From the NCBI GenBank assembly GCA_963693365.1, contig CAVNZM010000001.1, positions 18,042,001 to 18,106,000 of the forward strand: a stretch of 64,000 nucleotides of DNA, written 5' to 3'. Made by a program: the position numbers and the translations under genes. Below the pieces are notes generated by a model. That model saw nothing but the letters and a program-made list of their open reading frames with translations, searched no databases and was not told the origin of the DNA. The stretch is from Amoebidium appalachense (taxonomy: Eukaryota; Ichthyosporea). Below, one piece after another: positions 52,085 through 61,435 of the stretch (position 1 is the stretch's first letter; every line of letters begins with the position of its first letter).

Positions 52085-54350
52085 CGTTAAGTGTTTGTTT
52101 TTTTTTTTTTTTTTTTTTTTTGTGGGGGGGGGGGGGGGGGGGGGGGGGGGGGAGTAAGGGCAATATTGTATCTTAAGTTCCACCTACGGCCCATTTCTTC
52201 TTTTCTTTGAATGCAATAGGGGTTGGCCGATTTGCTTCCAACCCAAACATTAAGGGCCACCCTGTTGTGTTTAGTTTTCGACCACACACTTATGCATGAG
52301 ATCACAACATAGGTTGTATCACATCAGTATTGCACTGCATCTGCATCTTTGTTTGGTGTGTGCATGTGTGTGTGTCTGATGAATAAGGTGTGTGCACGTG
52401 TGTTTGTTTTTCCTGTCTGGTGCACGTGTGTGGGTGTTCGCTCTTCCATCACAACGTGCACATGCCCGTTGGTTTGTTTATTCCACCTTGTGCACTTGTG
52501 TGTGTGTTTGCTTTTCCATCTTTTGCACGTGTGTGAACAATGTCTCTTTTCCATCTTGTCGAACATGTGTGCACTTTCTATATTCCACCTTGTTCACGTG
52601 TGTGTGTGCGTGTGTTTCCTATATTCTACCTTGTTCACGTGTGTGTGTGTTTGTTTCCTATATTCCACCTTGTTCACGTGTGTGTGTGTTTGTTTCCTAT
52701 ATTCCACCTTGTTCACGTGTGTGTGCATGTGTTTCCTATATTCCACCTTGTTCACGTGTGTGTGTGTTTGTTTCCTATATTCTACCTTGTTCACGTATGT
52801 GTGTGTTTGTTTCCTATATTCTACCTGGTGCACGTGTGTGTGTGTTTGTTTCCTATATTCCACCTTGTTCACGTGTGTGTTTGTTTCCTATATTCCACCT
52901 TGTTCACGTGTGGGTGTGTTTGTTTCCTATATTCCACCTTGTTCACGTGTGGGTGTGTTTGTTTCCTATATTCCACCTTGTTCACGTGTGGGTGTGTTTG
53001 TTTCCTATATTCCACCTTGTTCACGTGTGTGTGTGTTTGTTTCCTATATTCCACCTTGTTCACGTGTGTGTGTTTGTTTCCTATATTCTACCTTGTTCAC
53101 GTGTGTGTGTGTTTGTTTCCTATATTCCACCTTGTTCACGTGTGTGTGTGTTTGTTTCCTATATTCCACCTTGTTCACGTGTGTGTGTGTTTGTTTCCTA
53201 TATTCCACCTTGTTCACGTGTGTGTGTGTTTGTTTCCTATATTCCACCTTGTTCACGTGTGTGTGTGTTTGTTTCCTATATTCTACCTTGTTCACGTGTG
53301 TGTGTGTTTGTTTCCTATATTCCACCTTGTTCACGTGTGTGTGTGTTTGTTTCCTATATTCCACCTTGTTCACGTGTGTGTGTGTTTGTTTCTGTTCACG
53401 TGTGTGTGTGTTTGTTTCCTATATTCTACCTTGTTCACGTGTGTGTGTGTTTGTTTCCTATATTCCACCTTGTTCACGTGTGTGTGTGTTTGTTTCCTAT
53501 ATTCCACCTTGTTCACGTGTGTGTGTGTTTGTTTCCTATATTCCACCTTGTTCACGTGTGTGTGTGTTTGTTTCCTATATTCCACCTTGTTCACGTGTGT
53601 GTGTGTTTGTTTCCTATATTTCACCTTGTTCACGTGTGTGTGTGTTTGTTTCCTATATTCCACCTTGTTCACGTGTGTGTGTGTTTGTTTCCTATATTCC
53701 ACCTTGTTCACGTGTGTGTGTGTTTGTTTCCTATATTCCACCTTGTTCACGTGTGTGTGTGTTTGTTTCCTATATTCCACCTTGTTCACGTGTGTGTGTG
53801 TTTGTTTCCTATATTCTACCTTGTTCACGTGTGTGTGTGTTTGTTTCCTATATTCCACCTTGTTCACGTGTGTGTGTGTTTGTTTCCTATATTCCACCTT
53901 GTTCACGTGTGTGTGTGTTTGTTTCCTATATTCTACCTTGTTCACGTGTGTGTGTGTTTGTTTCCTATATTCCACCTTGTTCACGTGTGTGTGTGTTTGT
54001 TTCCTACATTCTACCTTGTTCACGTGTGTGTGTGTTTGTTTCCTATATTCCACCTTGTTCACGTGTGTATGTGTTTGTTTCCTATATTCTACCTTGTTCA
54101 CGTGTGTATGTGTTTGTTTCCTATATTCTACCTTGTTCACGTGTGTGTGCGCATGCTCTATTCCACTTTGTGCACGTGCATGTGGACTGACCCTGGTGGT
54201 AATATTCAGATAGCCGGGATGTGGGGGATGAACATCCAGGTGCCGTGGCAGGAGACGGACAGTCTTGGGCCGTGGTTTGGCATCATGGGCTTCATGGTCG
54301 TGCTTGGCTTCTCCCTGGCCTTCTGGGCACGCATGATGAAATTCATCTGA
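44454..54350 (+). CDS. CorA/Alr1-type Mg2+ transporter, 11 exons
   Basis: Exons 44454-44590, 45334-45637, 46298-46447, 47430-47528, 48424-48600, 49106-49159, 49519-49640, 50263-50377, 50993-51046, 51680-51772 and 54210-54350. All phases agree (481 aa). The first ATG used, 44454, is a minimum: the frame stays open to 44406, so an upstream exon may exist. Residues 1-150 are polar and disordered. The cytosolic domain includes [21 protein letters not shown] and [12 protein letters not shown], typical of CorA, then long helices ([31 protein letters not shown]). TM1 lies near 415-437 and is followed by the signature GMN (441-443) in [14 protein letters not shown]2 lies near 456-476, with a short positive tail. 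CorA pentamers conduct Mg2+ and sometimes other divalents. Fungal Alr1/Mnr2 share the long N-terminus, which suggests the plasma or vacuolar membrane. Confidence 0.93.
44847..45011 (+). repeat. Poly(C)-tailed dispersed repeat, copy 9
   Basis: Body starts TGGGTCGAAACTCAGGCACT, ends CATTCAAACC and runs into poly(C) at 44998-45011. Full-length, sense-oriented in CorA intron 1. Confidence 0.75.
45137..46297. repeat. Poly(C) runs in CorA introns 1 and 2
   Basis: C runs at about 45142-45170, 45282-45313, 45778-45802, 45859-45873, 45961-45977, 46069-46108 and 46266-46290. The last forms the pyrimidine tract just before the exon 3 acceptor. Exon 2 lies between. Confidence 0.9.
46457..46595. repeat. 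Poly(C) after CorA exon 3
   Basis: C run of about 42 bases begins 10 nt after the donor at 46448. A second run is at 46575-46593. Confidence 0.9.
46856..46920. repeat. (CA)n and (CCCA)n
   Basis: CA repeats then about eleven CCCA units, in CorA intron 3. Confidence 0.9.
47362..47429. repeat. (CA)n forming the CorA exon 4 acceptor
   Basis: The CA run ends CACACAG at 47429 and the exon starts at 47430, so the splice acceptor lies in the microsatellite. Confidence 0.9.
47750..48360. repeat. Poly(G), (GT)n, (CA)n, (GC)n and poly(C) in CorA intron 4
   Basis: G runs at 47750-47777 and 47834-47861, GT/GC DNA to 47980, (CA)n at 48222-48276 with GCGCGCGC, and poly(C) at 48297-48328. The two halves are roughly complementary in base order. 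Confidence 0.85.
50053..50262. repeat. (CA)n with (CTCA)n before CorA exon 8
   Basis: CA-rich DNA with a CACT/ACTC block (50108-50136) runs straight into the exon 8 acceptor CACACAG at 50262. Confidence 0.9.
51826..52160. repeat. Poly(T)/poly(G) tracts, including the longest G run in the window
   Basis: T then G at 51828-51889. G run of about 72 bases at 52011-52083, interrupted only at its left edge. T then G at 52099-52152. All in the last CorA intron. Confidence 0.95.
52394..54165. repeat. 39-bp minisatellite, about 40 copies, in the last CorA intron
   Basis: Unit: TTGTTCACGTG, then (TG)n, then TTTGTTTCCTATATTCCACC. Regular copies run from about 52575; 52394-52574 holds diverged units. 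Variants are single substitutions (TTCTACC for TTCCACC, GGGTG for TGTG, TATG) and a few 2- to 4-bp length changes. One unit near 53390 is shortened. The unit length is a multiple of three and contains no stop codon, so all three plus-strand frames stay open for over 550 codons. These are artefacts of the repeat, not genes. Confidence 0.95.
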
Positions 54351-55464
54351 GTTGTCTGTCCACAAATACACACACACACAAACATGCACATGCATATTCA
54401 TGTGGGCACAGGCACACGCACACGCACACACGCATACATTCGTAGACCCCACACACCCACATGCATGCTCTCCCCCGCCCACCCACCCACCCACCCACCC
54501 GCCCACCCACCCACCCATCCACACCTACCACCGCTTCCGTGGCCCTCCTGCCCCTTCCCCCCTCCCCACTCTCACAAACCCACCACCTTCCTTTCCTCCC
54601 CCCTCCCCCCCCCCCCCCCCCCCCTCTCCCCTCGAAAATAAAACCAAAAAAAAAGGGGGGGGGGGGGGGGGGGGACATTTGTAACCCACATACACTGTGC
54701 TTGCCCCATTCTAACGCACACATATTGTACTGGATATTAAAGACTTGGCTCATGATCTCTAGATGTGCTGTCTATTCCTTGCCAATGATGTACGTTACCT
54801 TGTAGAGAATGCACGAATGCATGGGGTGCTCCTGGTATGAATGTTCCTGGTCAATGGCTAGTGCTTTTTATTTTAGTCTTACCAATACAGGATTGCCATA
54901 ATGGGAGTATGTCCTTAGACAGCATTGAGTCATATAGGACTGAACTATGTTGATGAGATAGAGTTATAAACGGACACACTGTATTCTTCGTGTCACATGT
55001 GATACGAGCTAATGAACTAGTCGATCATGTTGATTTTATGTACATATGAATATGGGTAGTTTTTTTTTCCGTGATAGAAGTGATAGAAGTAGAGGAACTG
55101 GTGGTGTGTGAAAATGAAGTGTATTGTGGATACGGAGAATGAACAAAGTGATAATAAGTTGTAGTTTTTGGCGGTGTATTCTAGAATGTGTAAATTGGTT
55201 TGTAGCTATGATGACTCTGATAAAAATTAACTTGGTGGGCGGCCTCACCGACGTCAACACAGTCAACACCTCAACACCGATATGTAAATGGTTTATGTCA
55301 TTATTTGAAAATGAACTGTGTAATCATGCCCGCCACCTTTTTTCTCGACTCCTATAGCTATGGTCTTCATGTCTACTCCTCCCCTGCGCCCCCCCCTTCC
55401 CCCCCCCCCCCACCCACACACACACACACAGACACACACACACACTTCCCACCACCACCACCAC

Positions 55465-55495
<31 letters not shown>

Positions 55496-55792
55496 TTAAG
55501 TTTACATACATGTGTGCAAGTGCTTGGACCATTGGTGTGTGAGTTTTCTTGTGCGTGTGAAAGTTGATGTGCGCCTTGCCCTCGAAAGAAACACAGTGAT
55601 CACACCATTTCAGTTAAACGTTTGTTACGGATTCCTAAACGACTCTCGAGAGTCCCTCACAGATCTTTTAAATTTTAGAACGTGGCATCACCCTTGTCAC
55701 CTAAGACTTGACGAATTAACCTCAACTTCCGGATAGTACTAGTTTTTGTTTGCGCGTGCGTACGTACATCCACACGCATGTACGCGCCCCCG

Positions 55793-55798
<6 letters not shown>

Positions 55799-55860
<62 letters not shown>
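55799..55860. repeat. (GC)n/(CA)n
   Basis: GCGCGCGC followed by about 30 CA units. Confidence 0.95.
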
Positions 55861-55862
<2 letters not shown>

Positions 55863-56155
55863 CACAAGCACACCGACACATGAACAAGCACCCATACACA
55901 CACAGCTGCGGCACGTGCCTCCCCTTCCCCCCCCCCTATTCGCTGGGCCACACACCCACCTACAGCCACCACCACTGCCACACACGTGCACGCACACGCA
56001 CACACTCCACCGCACACACCACAAAAACAAAAGTAGCGGCGAAAGTGCGCTCCGAGAGGTGCGGCACGTACATATCGCAGCTGGGTTGAGATCCGGCGGA
56101 ACAAGAGTCACATACTAAAAGCTACAACTACGTATACAGAGGGAAGGGAGGGGAG

Positions 56156-56221
56156 GGGGGACAGGGGGGAGGGGGGGGGGGGGGGGGGGAGGGAGGGGGG
56201 GGGGGGGGGGGGGGAGGGGAG

Positions 56222-56258
<37 letters not shown>
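56156..56258. repeat. Poly(G) with GGGA spacers
   Basis: G runs at 56172-56190, 56198-56214 and 56227-56257. Confidence 0.95.
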
Positions 56259-56519
56259 GATGAAGGCTTTGTATGATGACAGCAGCTTCATAAGTTTTTG
56301 GGTAAAAAAAAAAAAAGGTATTATTGTTTTTACTCTAGTTAATAGTAATAAAAGCCTGGCCGAGCTGCATGCCCTGTGCAATAGTTCGAATCCATGAAAC
56401 TGTCCTGTGTGTTTGCGACCTGCCGTATTTATTCCTTACAAACATAACCTGCCAACACGTCAATGACATAATCACTTACATCCACATACTTCAGCACAAA
56501 CACCCATGACCATCAGATC

Positions 56520-56815
56520 TTTCTGCTAAAAGCAGAATCAATCTGCTTAAAGCGGAATTATTCTGCTAAAAGCAGAATTATTCTGCTGTCGAAAGCAGAA
56601 TGATTCATCTTTTTGCAGGATAATTCTGCTAAAAGCAGATTAATTCAGCTAAAAGCAGATTAATTCTGCTAAAAGCAGATTATTTCTGCTAAAAGCAGAG
56701 TGATTCTGCTGTTGCAGAATTGAATTCTGCTTTTTGCAGAATAGTTCCGCTTTTTGCAAATAATTCCACTTTTGCAGAATAATCCTGCCTTTTACAAGTT
56801 GACTCTGCCGATGTG
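56520..56815. repeat. Array of about 14 palindromic ~20-bp hairpin units
   Basis: Each unit is TTCTGC-loop-GCAGAA. Units 1-9 carry the loop TAAAA (one has TGTCGAA, one TTTT). After a unit with loop TGTT the remaining ones carry TTTTT, so the array consists of two blocks in opposite orientation. Units are joined by TA-rich spacers of 2-4 bp. Confidence 0.9.
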
Positions 56816-57079
56816 GTTGGGCCCTCATCGAGACTGACCTCCTTTTCCTTGCAGCCCCCACTAGGGTAACGCAATTTGCATAAGATTCTGGTGGCTGCAG
56901 CGTAGAGAAAACAACCAAAGTCGTCTCTTCGCGCAATACTGCACGTGTATTGCATGCCCGACACCTGGTGCCATTTTGGGCATGCATTTTTGTTTAATCC
57001 GCCTAACTGCTTAGCACAATTTCAGGTCTTGCTTGCTCCCCGGGCCCTCTGCCCTCCCAATTATCACTCAGAAGACATC

Positions 57080-57856
57080 TCCACCCGTTCTCTCTCCCCC
57101 CCCCCCCCCCCCCCCCCCCCCACACACACACTCACACCACCACCACCACCCAACCACCACTCCATACCTGGTCCACCACCCTACTTACCAGCCCATTCAT
57201 CATCTACCGCATGCATACCATTTCCCAACTCCACAGGAACCCACATTACACACGTGCACTCCTACCCACACCTACCACAATGACTGACTAGGTGTGATGT
57301 CAGAGGAAAGGGAAGCCTGCAGTAGGGCCGGGTGGGTAGAGGGAATCAGAGAGACTCAATGCACCGGTAGGAAAGTGATGGTGATGGTGGTGTTAGCTGG
57401 AAGGTGGGATGGGGAGGGGGTGAGTAGCAGAAAAAAAGAGAGGGGATTGGTGAAAGAGAGACAGAGACATAGACAGGCAGGGAGAGAGAGAGAGAAAAGG
57501 GGGTTGGGGGGGAGGGGTAGAGAAAAAGTGAAACATAAAGGAGGGGGGAAGGCGGGGGAGGGGGAGGGAGGGAGGGAGGGAAGGAGGGGGAGAGGGATCG
57601 AGAGAGGGGGGGGGGGGGGGGGGGGGGATAGAGAGAGAGAGAGATAGGGAGAGAGACACACAGGGAGAGAGGGAGGGAGGAAAGGGGGAGAGAGAGGGAG
57701 AGAGAGGGAGAGAAAGAGAGGGAGAGGGAGAGAGAAATAGAGAGAGAGAGAGAGAGAGTTGTGTGTGTGTGTGTATGTGTGTGTGTGATTTAGGGAGAGA
57801 GGCTTGCAGAGGGAGGGAGGGAGGGAGGGAGGGGGGGGGAGGGGGGGGGGGGGGGG

Positions 57857-57915
<59 letters not shown>

Positions 57916-58039
57916 GCCTCGGGGAGAGAGAGAGGGGGGCAGGGGATAGAGCAGGGGATAGAGAGGGTGGGGGGGGGGGGGGGGGGGGAAGGGACGGAGG
58001 GAGGGAGGGAGGGAGGGAGGGAGGGAGGGAGGGAGACTC

Positions 58040-58078
<39 letters not shown>

Positions 58079-58095
58079 GGAGAGAGAGTGTGTGT
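57080..58095. repeat. Poly(C)/CCA then long G/A-rich block
   Basis: Poly(C) and CA/CCA at 57098-57170. 57420-58090 is almost pure purine: (GA)n, (GGGA)n and G runs at 57608-57627, 57841-57859 and 57969-57988, with one GT patch near 57760-57788. Confidence 0.9.
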
Positions 58096-58670
58096 CAGTC
58101 GCACTTACATACAAGTTGAATGAACATGCACAACTGTCCATGTGAGGGCACAGGCCACACACATACGAGATCTCTATCATTATGATAGTTGAATTCCCAT
58201 CACCCCCTACTACTAATATCGGACAGTTATATAATGTCGTGAACATATAATAGGCACACACACACATACACACACACACACAGTCTGTTGCAGCACAATA
58301 GATGCAATAAATTCATCCACACCAGTTTGAGAGTAACTTACGGTTATTGCTACGCCCAGGCGGCCATGCTGCGTCGACGAGTCATGCATCAGCAAACAAG
58401 CTGTGAATAGATAATCATTGCACTAGCTTTCATTGCGGTGTCCAGCACCGTGTGAATATACCATGATGGACGTGTACGGGAAGTTTCCGAATAGTTTTTG
58501 TGATGATCTCTTAACTTTCATGATATTCATTTAGCTCACATGACAATGCTACAATCATAATAAACTACAAAAGTTAAATACGCCCACACCGGTGACCAAC
58601 AGGTACCGGCAGCTACATATGCACACAGTCAACTACGTTGTTTATGCAGCACGTTGTGGCCCGCTATGTC
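58096..58670. other. Unique spacer that held the ancestral BAG gene 3' end
   Basis: 58622-58670 read on the minus strand continues the BAG frame across the LTR element and ends in TAA (see findings). The rest shows no gene. Confidence 0.5.
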
Positions 58671-58675
58671 TGTAG
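58671..58675. other. Target-site duplication, left copy (TGTAG)
   Basis: Matches 59782-59786 exactly. Five bases is the usual length for copia-type integration. Confidence 0.85.
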
Positions 58676-59131
58676 TGTTGGAGTGCAGACTTACGCTCAC
58701 TCCACAATATGTGTATGTTAGCTTTACAATTGGTTCCGTGTACACAGACACACGCTGACACTCGATCACCACATGCACATCTGCATAGTTGAGGAATGTT
58801 GCCAATTGTGTTTTGACTGCAAACGATTGGTTCACTGGTCCCAGAGATCTCTAAATGAAAGTAACCAATCCGATTAGCGCCTGGCATCCGGATTACATTC
58901 CAGACTGCTGCCCCACGGGTATATAAGCCACGTCTCTGCCAGGTGCAGACATGGAGTTCAGTCATGGAGTTCAGTCATGGAGTTCAGTCATGGAGTTCAG
59001 TCATGGAGTTCAGTCATGGAGTTCAGTCATGGAGTTCAGTCATGGAGTTAACACACTGAAAGCAGTAAAAAACGGGTCAGCGCCCAAGCGCGCCACGACG
59101 ACCCTAGTCACAGCGGACTCTACTTCCAACA
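58676..59131 (+). repeat. 5' LTR (456 bp)
   Basis: Nearly identical to the 3' LTR over the first 240 bp. TATATAA at 58920-58926 suggests transcription starts near 58950. The downstream part has eight 13-bp units (CATGGAGTTCAGT); the 3' LTR has six, which accounts exactly for the 26-bp length difference. Confidence 0.92.
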
Positions 59132-59132
59132 G

Positions 59133-59146
59133 GGTTATGGGCCCAG
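59133..59146 (+). other. Primer-binding site, half-tRNA-iMet type
   Basis: GGTTATGGGCCCAG lies one base inside the LTR boundary. It is complementary to the anticodon-arm region of initiator Met tRNA, as in Drosophila copia. Confidence 0.85.
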
Positions 59147-59342
59147 ACACGACACCGCGGCCTCTAACTTCATTAGAGACTTTCGCTTCCACAAACTCCA
59201 TCCGCAGCAGCCTGCGACATCAACGTCAAGTATTCCACTTCATTGGCGGGGCACGCACCACAGTGGAATGCACACCCCGGTCTACCCTGCAAGCAGCCAC
59301 ACTCACTCTCTCTTCTCTAGTGGTGTGTACACTTCTCCAATT

Positions 59343-59351
59343 GGGTAGGGG
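59343..59351 (+). other. Polypurine tract
   Basis: GGGTAGGGG immediately precedes the 3' LTR, the position where plus-strand DNA synthesis is primed. It contains one T. Confidence 0.7.
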
Positions 59352-59781
59352 TGTTGGAGTGCAGACTTACGCTCACTCCACAATATGTGTATGTTAGCTT
59401 TACAATTGGTTCCGTGTACACAGACACACGCTGACACTCGATCACCACATGCACATCTGCATAGTTGAGGAATGTTGCCAATTGTGTTTTGACTGCAAAC
59501 GATTGGTTCACTGGTCCCAGAGATCTCTAAATGAAAGTAACCAATCCGATTAGCGCCTGGCATCCGGATTACATTCCAGACTGCTGCCCCACGGGTATAT
59601 AAACCACGGCTCTGCCAGGTGCAGAAATGGAGTTCAGTCATGGAGTTCAGTGATGGAGTTAAGTCATGGAGGTCAGTCATGGAGTTCAGTCATGGAGTTA
59701 ACACACTGAAAGCAGTAAAAAACGGGTCAGCGCCCAAGCGCGCCACGACGACCCTAGTCACAGCGGACTCTACTTCCAACA
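59352..59781 (+). repeat. 3' LTR (430 bp)
   Basis: Carries TATATAAA at 59596-59603 and six 13-bp units. It differs from the 5' LTR by a few substitutions from the TATA box onward. Its terminal ~90 bp double as minus-strand coding sequence for the BAG protein C-terminus. Confidence 0.92.
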
Positions 59782-60733
59782 TGTAGCTGTCGGCCTCTTC
59801 AAGCAGCGACTGGATGTGTTTGACCCTGGCCTTCCTCTGCTGCCGCACATGCTCCTGCCCGTACGTTGGGACGTCATCCGTCTTGATGATCAGCTTCTCC
59901 AGCATGTCCACATACCCCAACAGCGCATAGTTGACCTTGCCCTTCTCGTTGTACACCGGCTTGGTGAACACTTTGTCGTAGAACTCTGTGCGCAGTGTGT
60001 CTGCTTCAGCCGCTATGCCGCTAAGCTGTTTGATTTGCCCGACAACTCTTGCCGTTGTTTTGCGGGCAGCAACCTTGCGCACTGCCTGTGTGATGATTCG
60101 TGCAGCCTCATCCCTTCCGTCCACTTCAGAGGTAACTTCTGTGGCATCCGGCATGAGTGTGTCCCTCTGTTCGAGCAAAGCACGCCACCATCTTTGAATG
60201 GTGGTGGCTGCGTTACGCCGCCTGCGCCGCTCAGCCTTGGTTGGCCGGGGACGATTGCTGCGAAGTTTTGATTGAGTAGGCTGCTTTAATTGTGTCTGTG
60301 GTCGGGGCTGGTTGCATTGGAGCCGCTGTTGAAGCCGAGGTGTACACATGTCATTCTCAACATCCATGGGTGTAGGTTCATGGTCCTCAGAAGGTAGTTC
60401 CACATCCGCATCTATATTTGCTGAACGTGGTGTGTGTTTGGCCATTGCTAGCTGCTCCAAATATCGTTGTCTTTGCGCCTGCTCGAACTCTTCCCTCTGC
60501 CTCTGCTCATACTCGGCCTTGTCTCTGGCCCTCTTTGCCTGCAGGTATGCACGCTGCTGCCTGTCGTGCTGGCTTATGCTCCCGTATGCTGGCTGCCTGA
60601 AGGATGGGCCAAAGGGTGACCCGTACATGTCGTCGTCATAGGCATAACTGGGGTGGCGGTAGCCGTAATGACATCCAAATGGGGATCGTTCGCTTTGATG
60701 CGCAAAGTGCGGGTTTTGAAACAAGAAATCCAT
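59690..60733 (-). CDS. BAG-domain Hsp70 co-chaperone with IQ motif; C-terminus encoded by an LTR
   Basis: Single exon, 347 aa. Residues 1-56 are aromatic/Gly/Ser-rich. 57-100 is a Gln/Arg/Glu coiled coil. 110-170 is Pro/Gln/Arg-rich and disordered. An IQ calmodulin-binding motif (ATTIQRWWRALL) lies near 176-187. A BAG domain covers about 233-316, with helices around IKQLSGIAAEADTL, YALLGYVDMLEKLIIKTDDV and RKARVKHIQSLLEEAD. BAG domains bind the Hsp70 nucleotide-binding domain and trigger ADP release. IQ plus BAG is the arrangement of plant BAG5/6-type proteins. After Tyr317 the frame enters the 3' LTR of a retroelement, which supplies the last 30 residues and the stop. Start: ATG at 60733, preceded by a TATA box (60911-60920) and a shared heat-shock element. 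Confidence 0.9.
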   Translation of the reverse strand: MDFLFQNPHFAHQSERSPFGCHYGYRHPSYAYDDDMYGSPFGPSFRQPAYGSISQHDRQQRAYLQAKRARDKAEYEQRQREEFEQAQRQRYLEQLAMAKHTPRSANIDADVELPSEDHEPTPMDVENDMCTPRLQQRLQCNQPRPQTQLKQPTQSKLRSNRPRPTKAERRRRRNAATTIQRWWRALLEQRDTLMPDATEVTSEVDGRDEAARIITQAVRKVAARKTTARVVGQIKQLSGIAAEADTLRTEFYDKVFTKPVYNEKGKVNYALLGYVDMLEKLIIKTDDVPTYGQEHVRQQRKARVKHIQSLLEEADSYMLEVESAVTRVVVARLGADPFFTAFSVLTP

Positions 60734-60910
60734 GTTGTGAAGCTATAACGGTGTTTTGGTTTGCACTCTAGATACTGTTACTTTTTGTTTCCGTTTTGAT
60801 AGAATTTTGAATACTCGAGAGTCGGTGTAAAAACGATTTCACGGTATTCAAATGCTCAGCTGTGTTGCTCTGATTTGGCTCTGATTTGTCTCTGAGCATC
60901 CTGCGGCTGG

Positions 60911-60920
60911 CTTTATATAC
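60911..60920 (-). promoter_or_regulatory. TATA box of the BAG gene
   Basis: GTATATAAAG on the minus strand, about 180 bp before the BAG ATG. Confidence 0.7.
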
Positions 60921-60982
60921 ATGGCGGAAGTTTGTCTCCTGATTATTCCTGGTTGGTTCCCGAAAAAAGCAGGCAAAATCCC

Positions 60983-61004
60983 GAACATTCCGAAAGTTCC
61001 CGAA
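60983..61004. promoter_or_regulatory. Heat-shock element between the BAG and Hsp40 genes
   Basis: GAAnnTTC (60983-60990) is followed one base later by a perfect three-unit element GAAnnTTCnnGAA (60992-61004), the HSF trimer-binding consensus. It lies about 65 bp from the BAG TATA box and 275 bp from the Hsp40 TATA box. Confidence 0.85.
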
Positions 61005-61216
61005 AAGTAATAATTACACACGGGTTACTATGATGGCCCTCCTGCATGGTTCCTATCATACTTTACAAAATGTAAGCAAAATTTCATGGACTAATACTAT
61101 TTTTTCAGTTTATATAGCCATCTGGAGAAGGCTACATGTAATAAATAATGTCGAGACTCGAAAAGTAAGATAAACAAGAAACCCAATTAAACAAGTGCGT
61201 TGCAAATCTGTTGTTT

Positions 61217-61258
61217 GATTGGTTAAGAAGATTCGTTCTGCAACGTTCCGCGCATTCC
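61217..61258. promoter_or_regulatory. Proximal CCAAT and heat-shock half sites for the Hsp40 gene
   Basis: GATTGG (inverted CCAAT) at 61217-61222, GAAGATTC at 61227-61234, and further TTC units at 61236, 61246 and 61255 with gapped spacing. They end about 20 bp before the TATA box. Confidence 0.55.
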
Positions 61259-61276
61259 TGGGGCTGGCTCGATGGG

Positions 61277-61285
61277 TATATAAAG
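61277..61285 (+). promoter_or_regulatory. TATA box of the Hsp40 gene
   Basis: TATATAAAG, about 150 bp before the ATG at 61436. Confidence 0.75.
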
Positions 61286-61435
61286 CCGCTGAAAGGTGTC
61301 GAAGACTTAGAAACAGTTAAGTTGAAGCGACAAGCACAGAGTCAAACACAAGAAGAAAAATCTGTAGAAAAAAGTTCAAAATTACAACAGATTTCAGTGT
61401 TAACTACATAACTTCCTTTATTTTTACCGGCAAAA

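Larger units (their letters stand above)
54351..56514. other. Spacer downstream of CorA
   Basis: 54360-54520 is CA and CCCA repeat. C runs then a G run lie at 54600-54675. 54676-55370 is unique AT-rich DNA. C, CA and CCA repeats lie at 55380-55495, (CA)n at 55801-55860 and G runs at 56165-56257. No gene recognised. Confidence 0.55.
58676..59781 (+). mobile_element. TRIM-like miniature LTR retroelement, copia-type primer site
   Basis: Two direct LTRs (58676-59131 and 59352-59781), each beginning TGTTGG and ending CCAACA, flank only 220 bp of internal DNA. The pair is bracketed by the 5-bp duplication TGTAG (58671-58675 and 59782-59786). Directly inside the 5' LTR is GGTTATGGGCCCAG, a match to the half-tRNA-iMet primer site used by copia. 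Directly before the 3' LTR is GGGTAGGGG, a polypurine tract. No gag or pol is present, so the element is non-autonomous. A plus-strand frame from the ATG at 58951 is open for 148 codons but resembles nothing. The element interrupts the 3' end of the BAG gene on the opposite strand. Confidence 0.92.

Noticed and set aside
52349-54350. Very long open frames of 557-652 codons ([17 protein letters not shown] repeats) on both strands
   Set aside because: They arise because a stop-free 39-bp repeat has a length divisible by three. All three plus-strand frames are open, and the last CorA exon is simply read through.
56350-56400. A-box-like TGGCCGAGCTGC followed by AGTTCGAATCC
   Set aside because: Spacing is too short for a tRNA and no cloverleaf can be drawn. 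At most a pol III relic.
58951-59397. 148-codon ORF starting just after the LTR TATA box
   Set aside because: It consists of the 13-bp repeat, LTR sequence and the TRIM interior. No similarity to gag, pol or any family, so kept as part of the element.
58642-59680. Two near-identical minus-strand ORFs in the LTRs
   Set aside because: Chance frames duplicated with the LTRs. The first ends in the residual native BAG tail.
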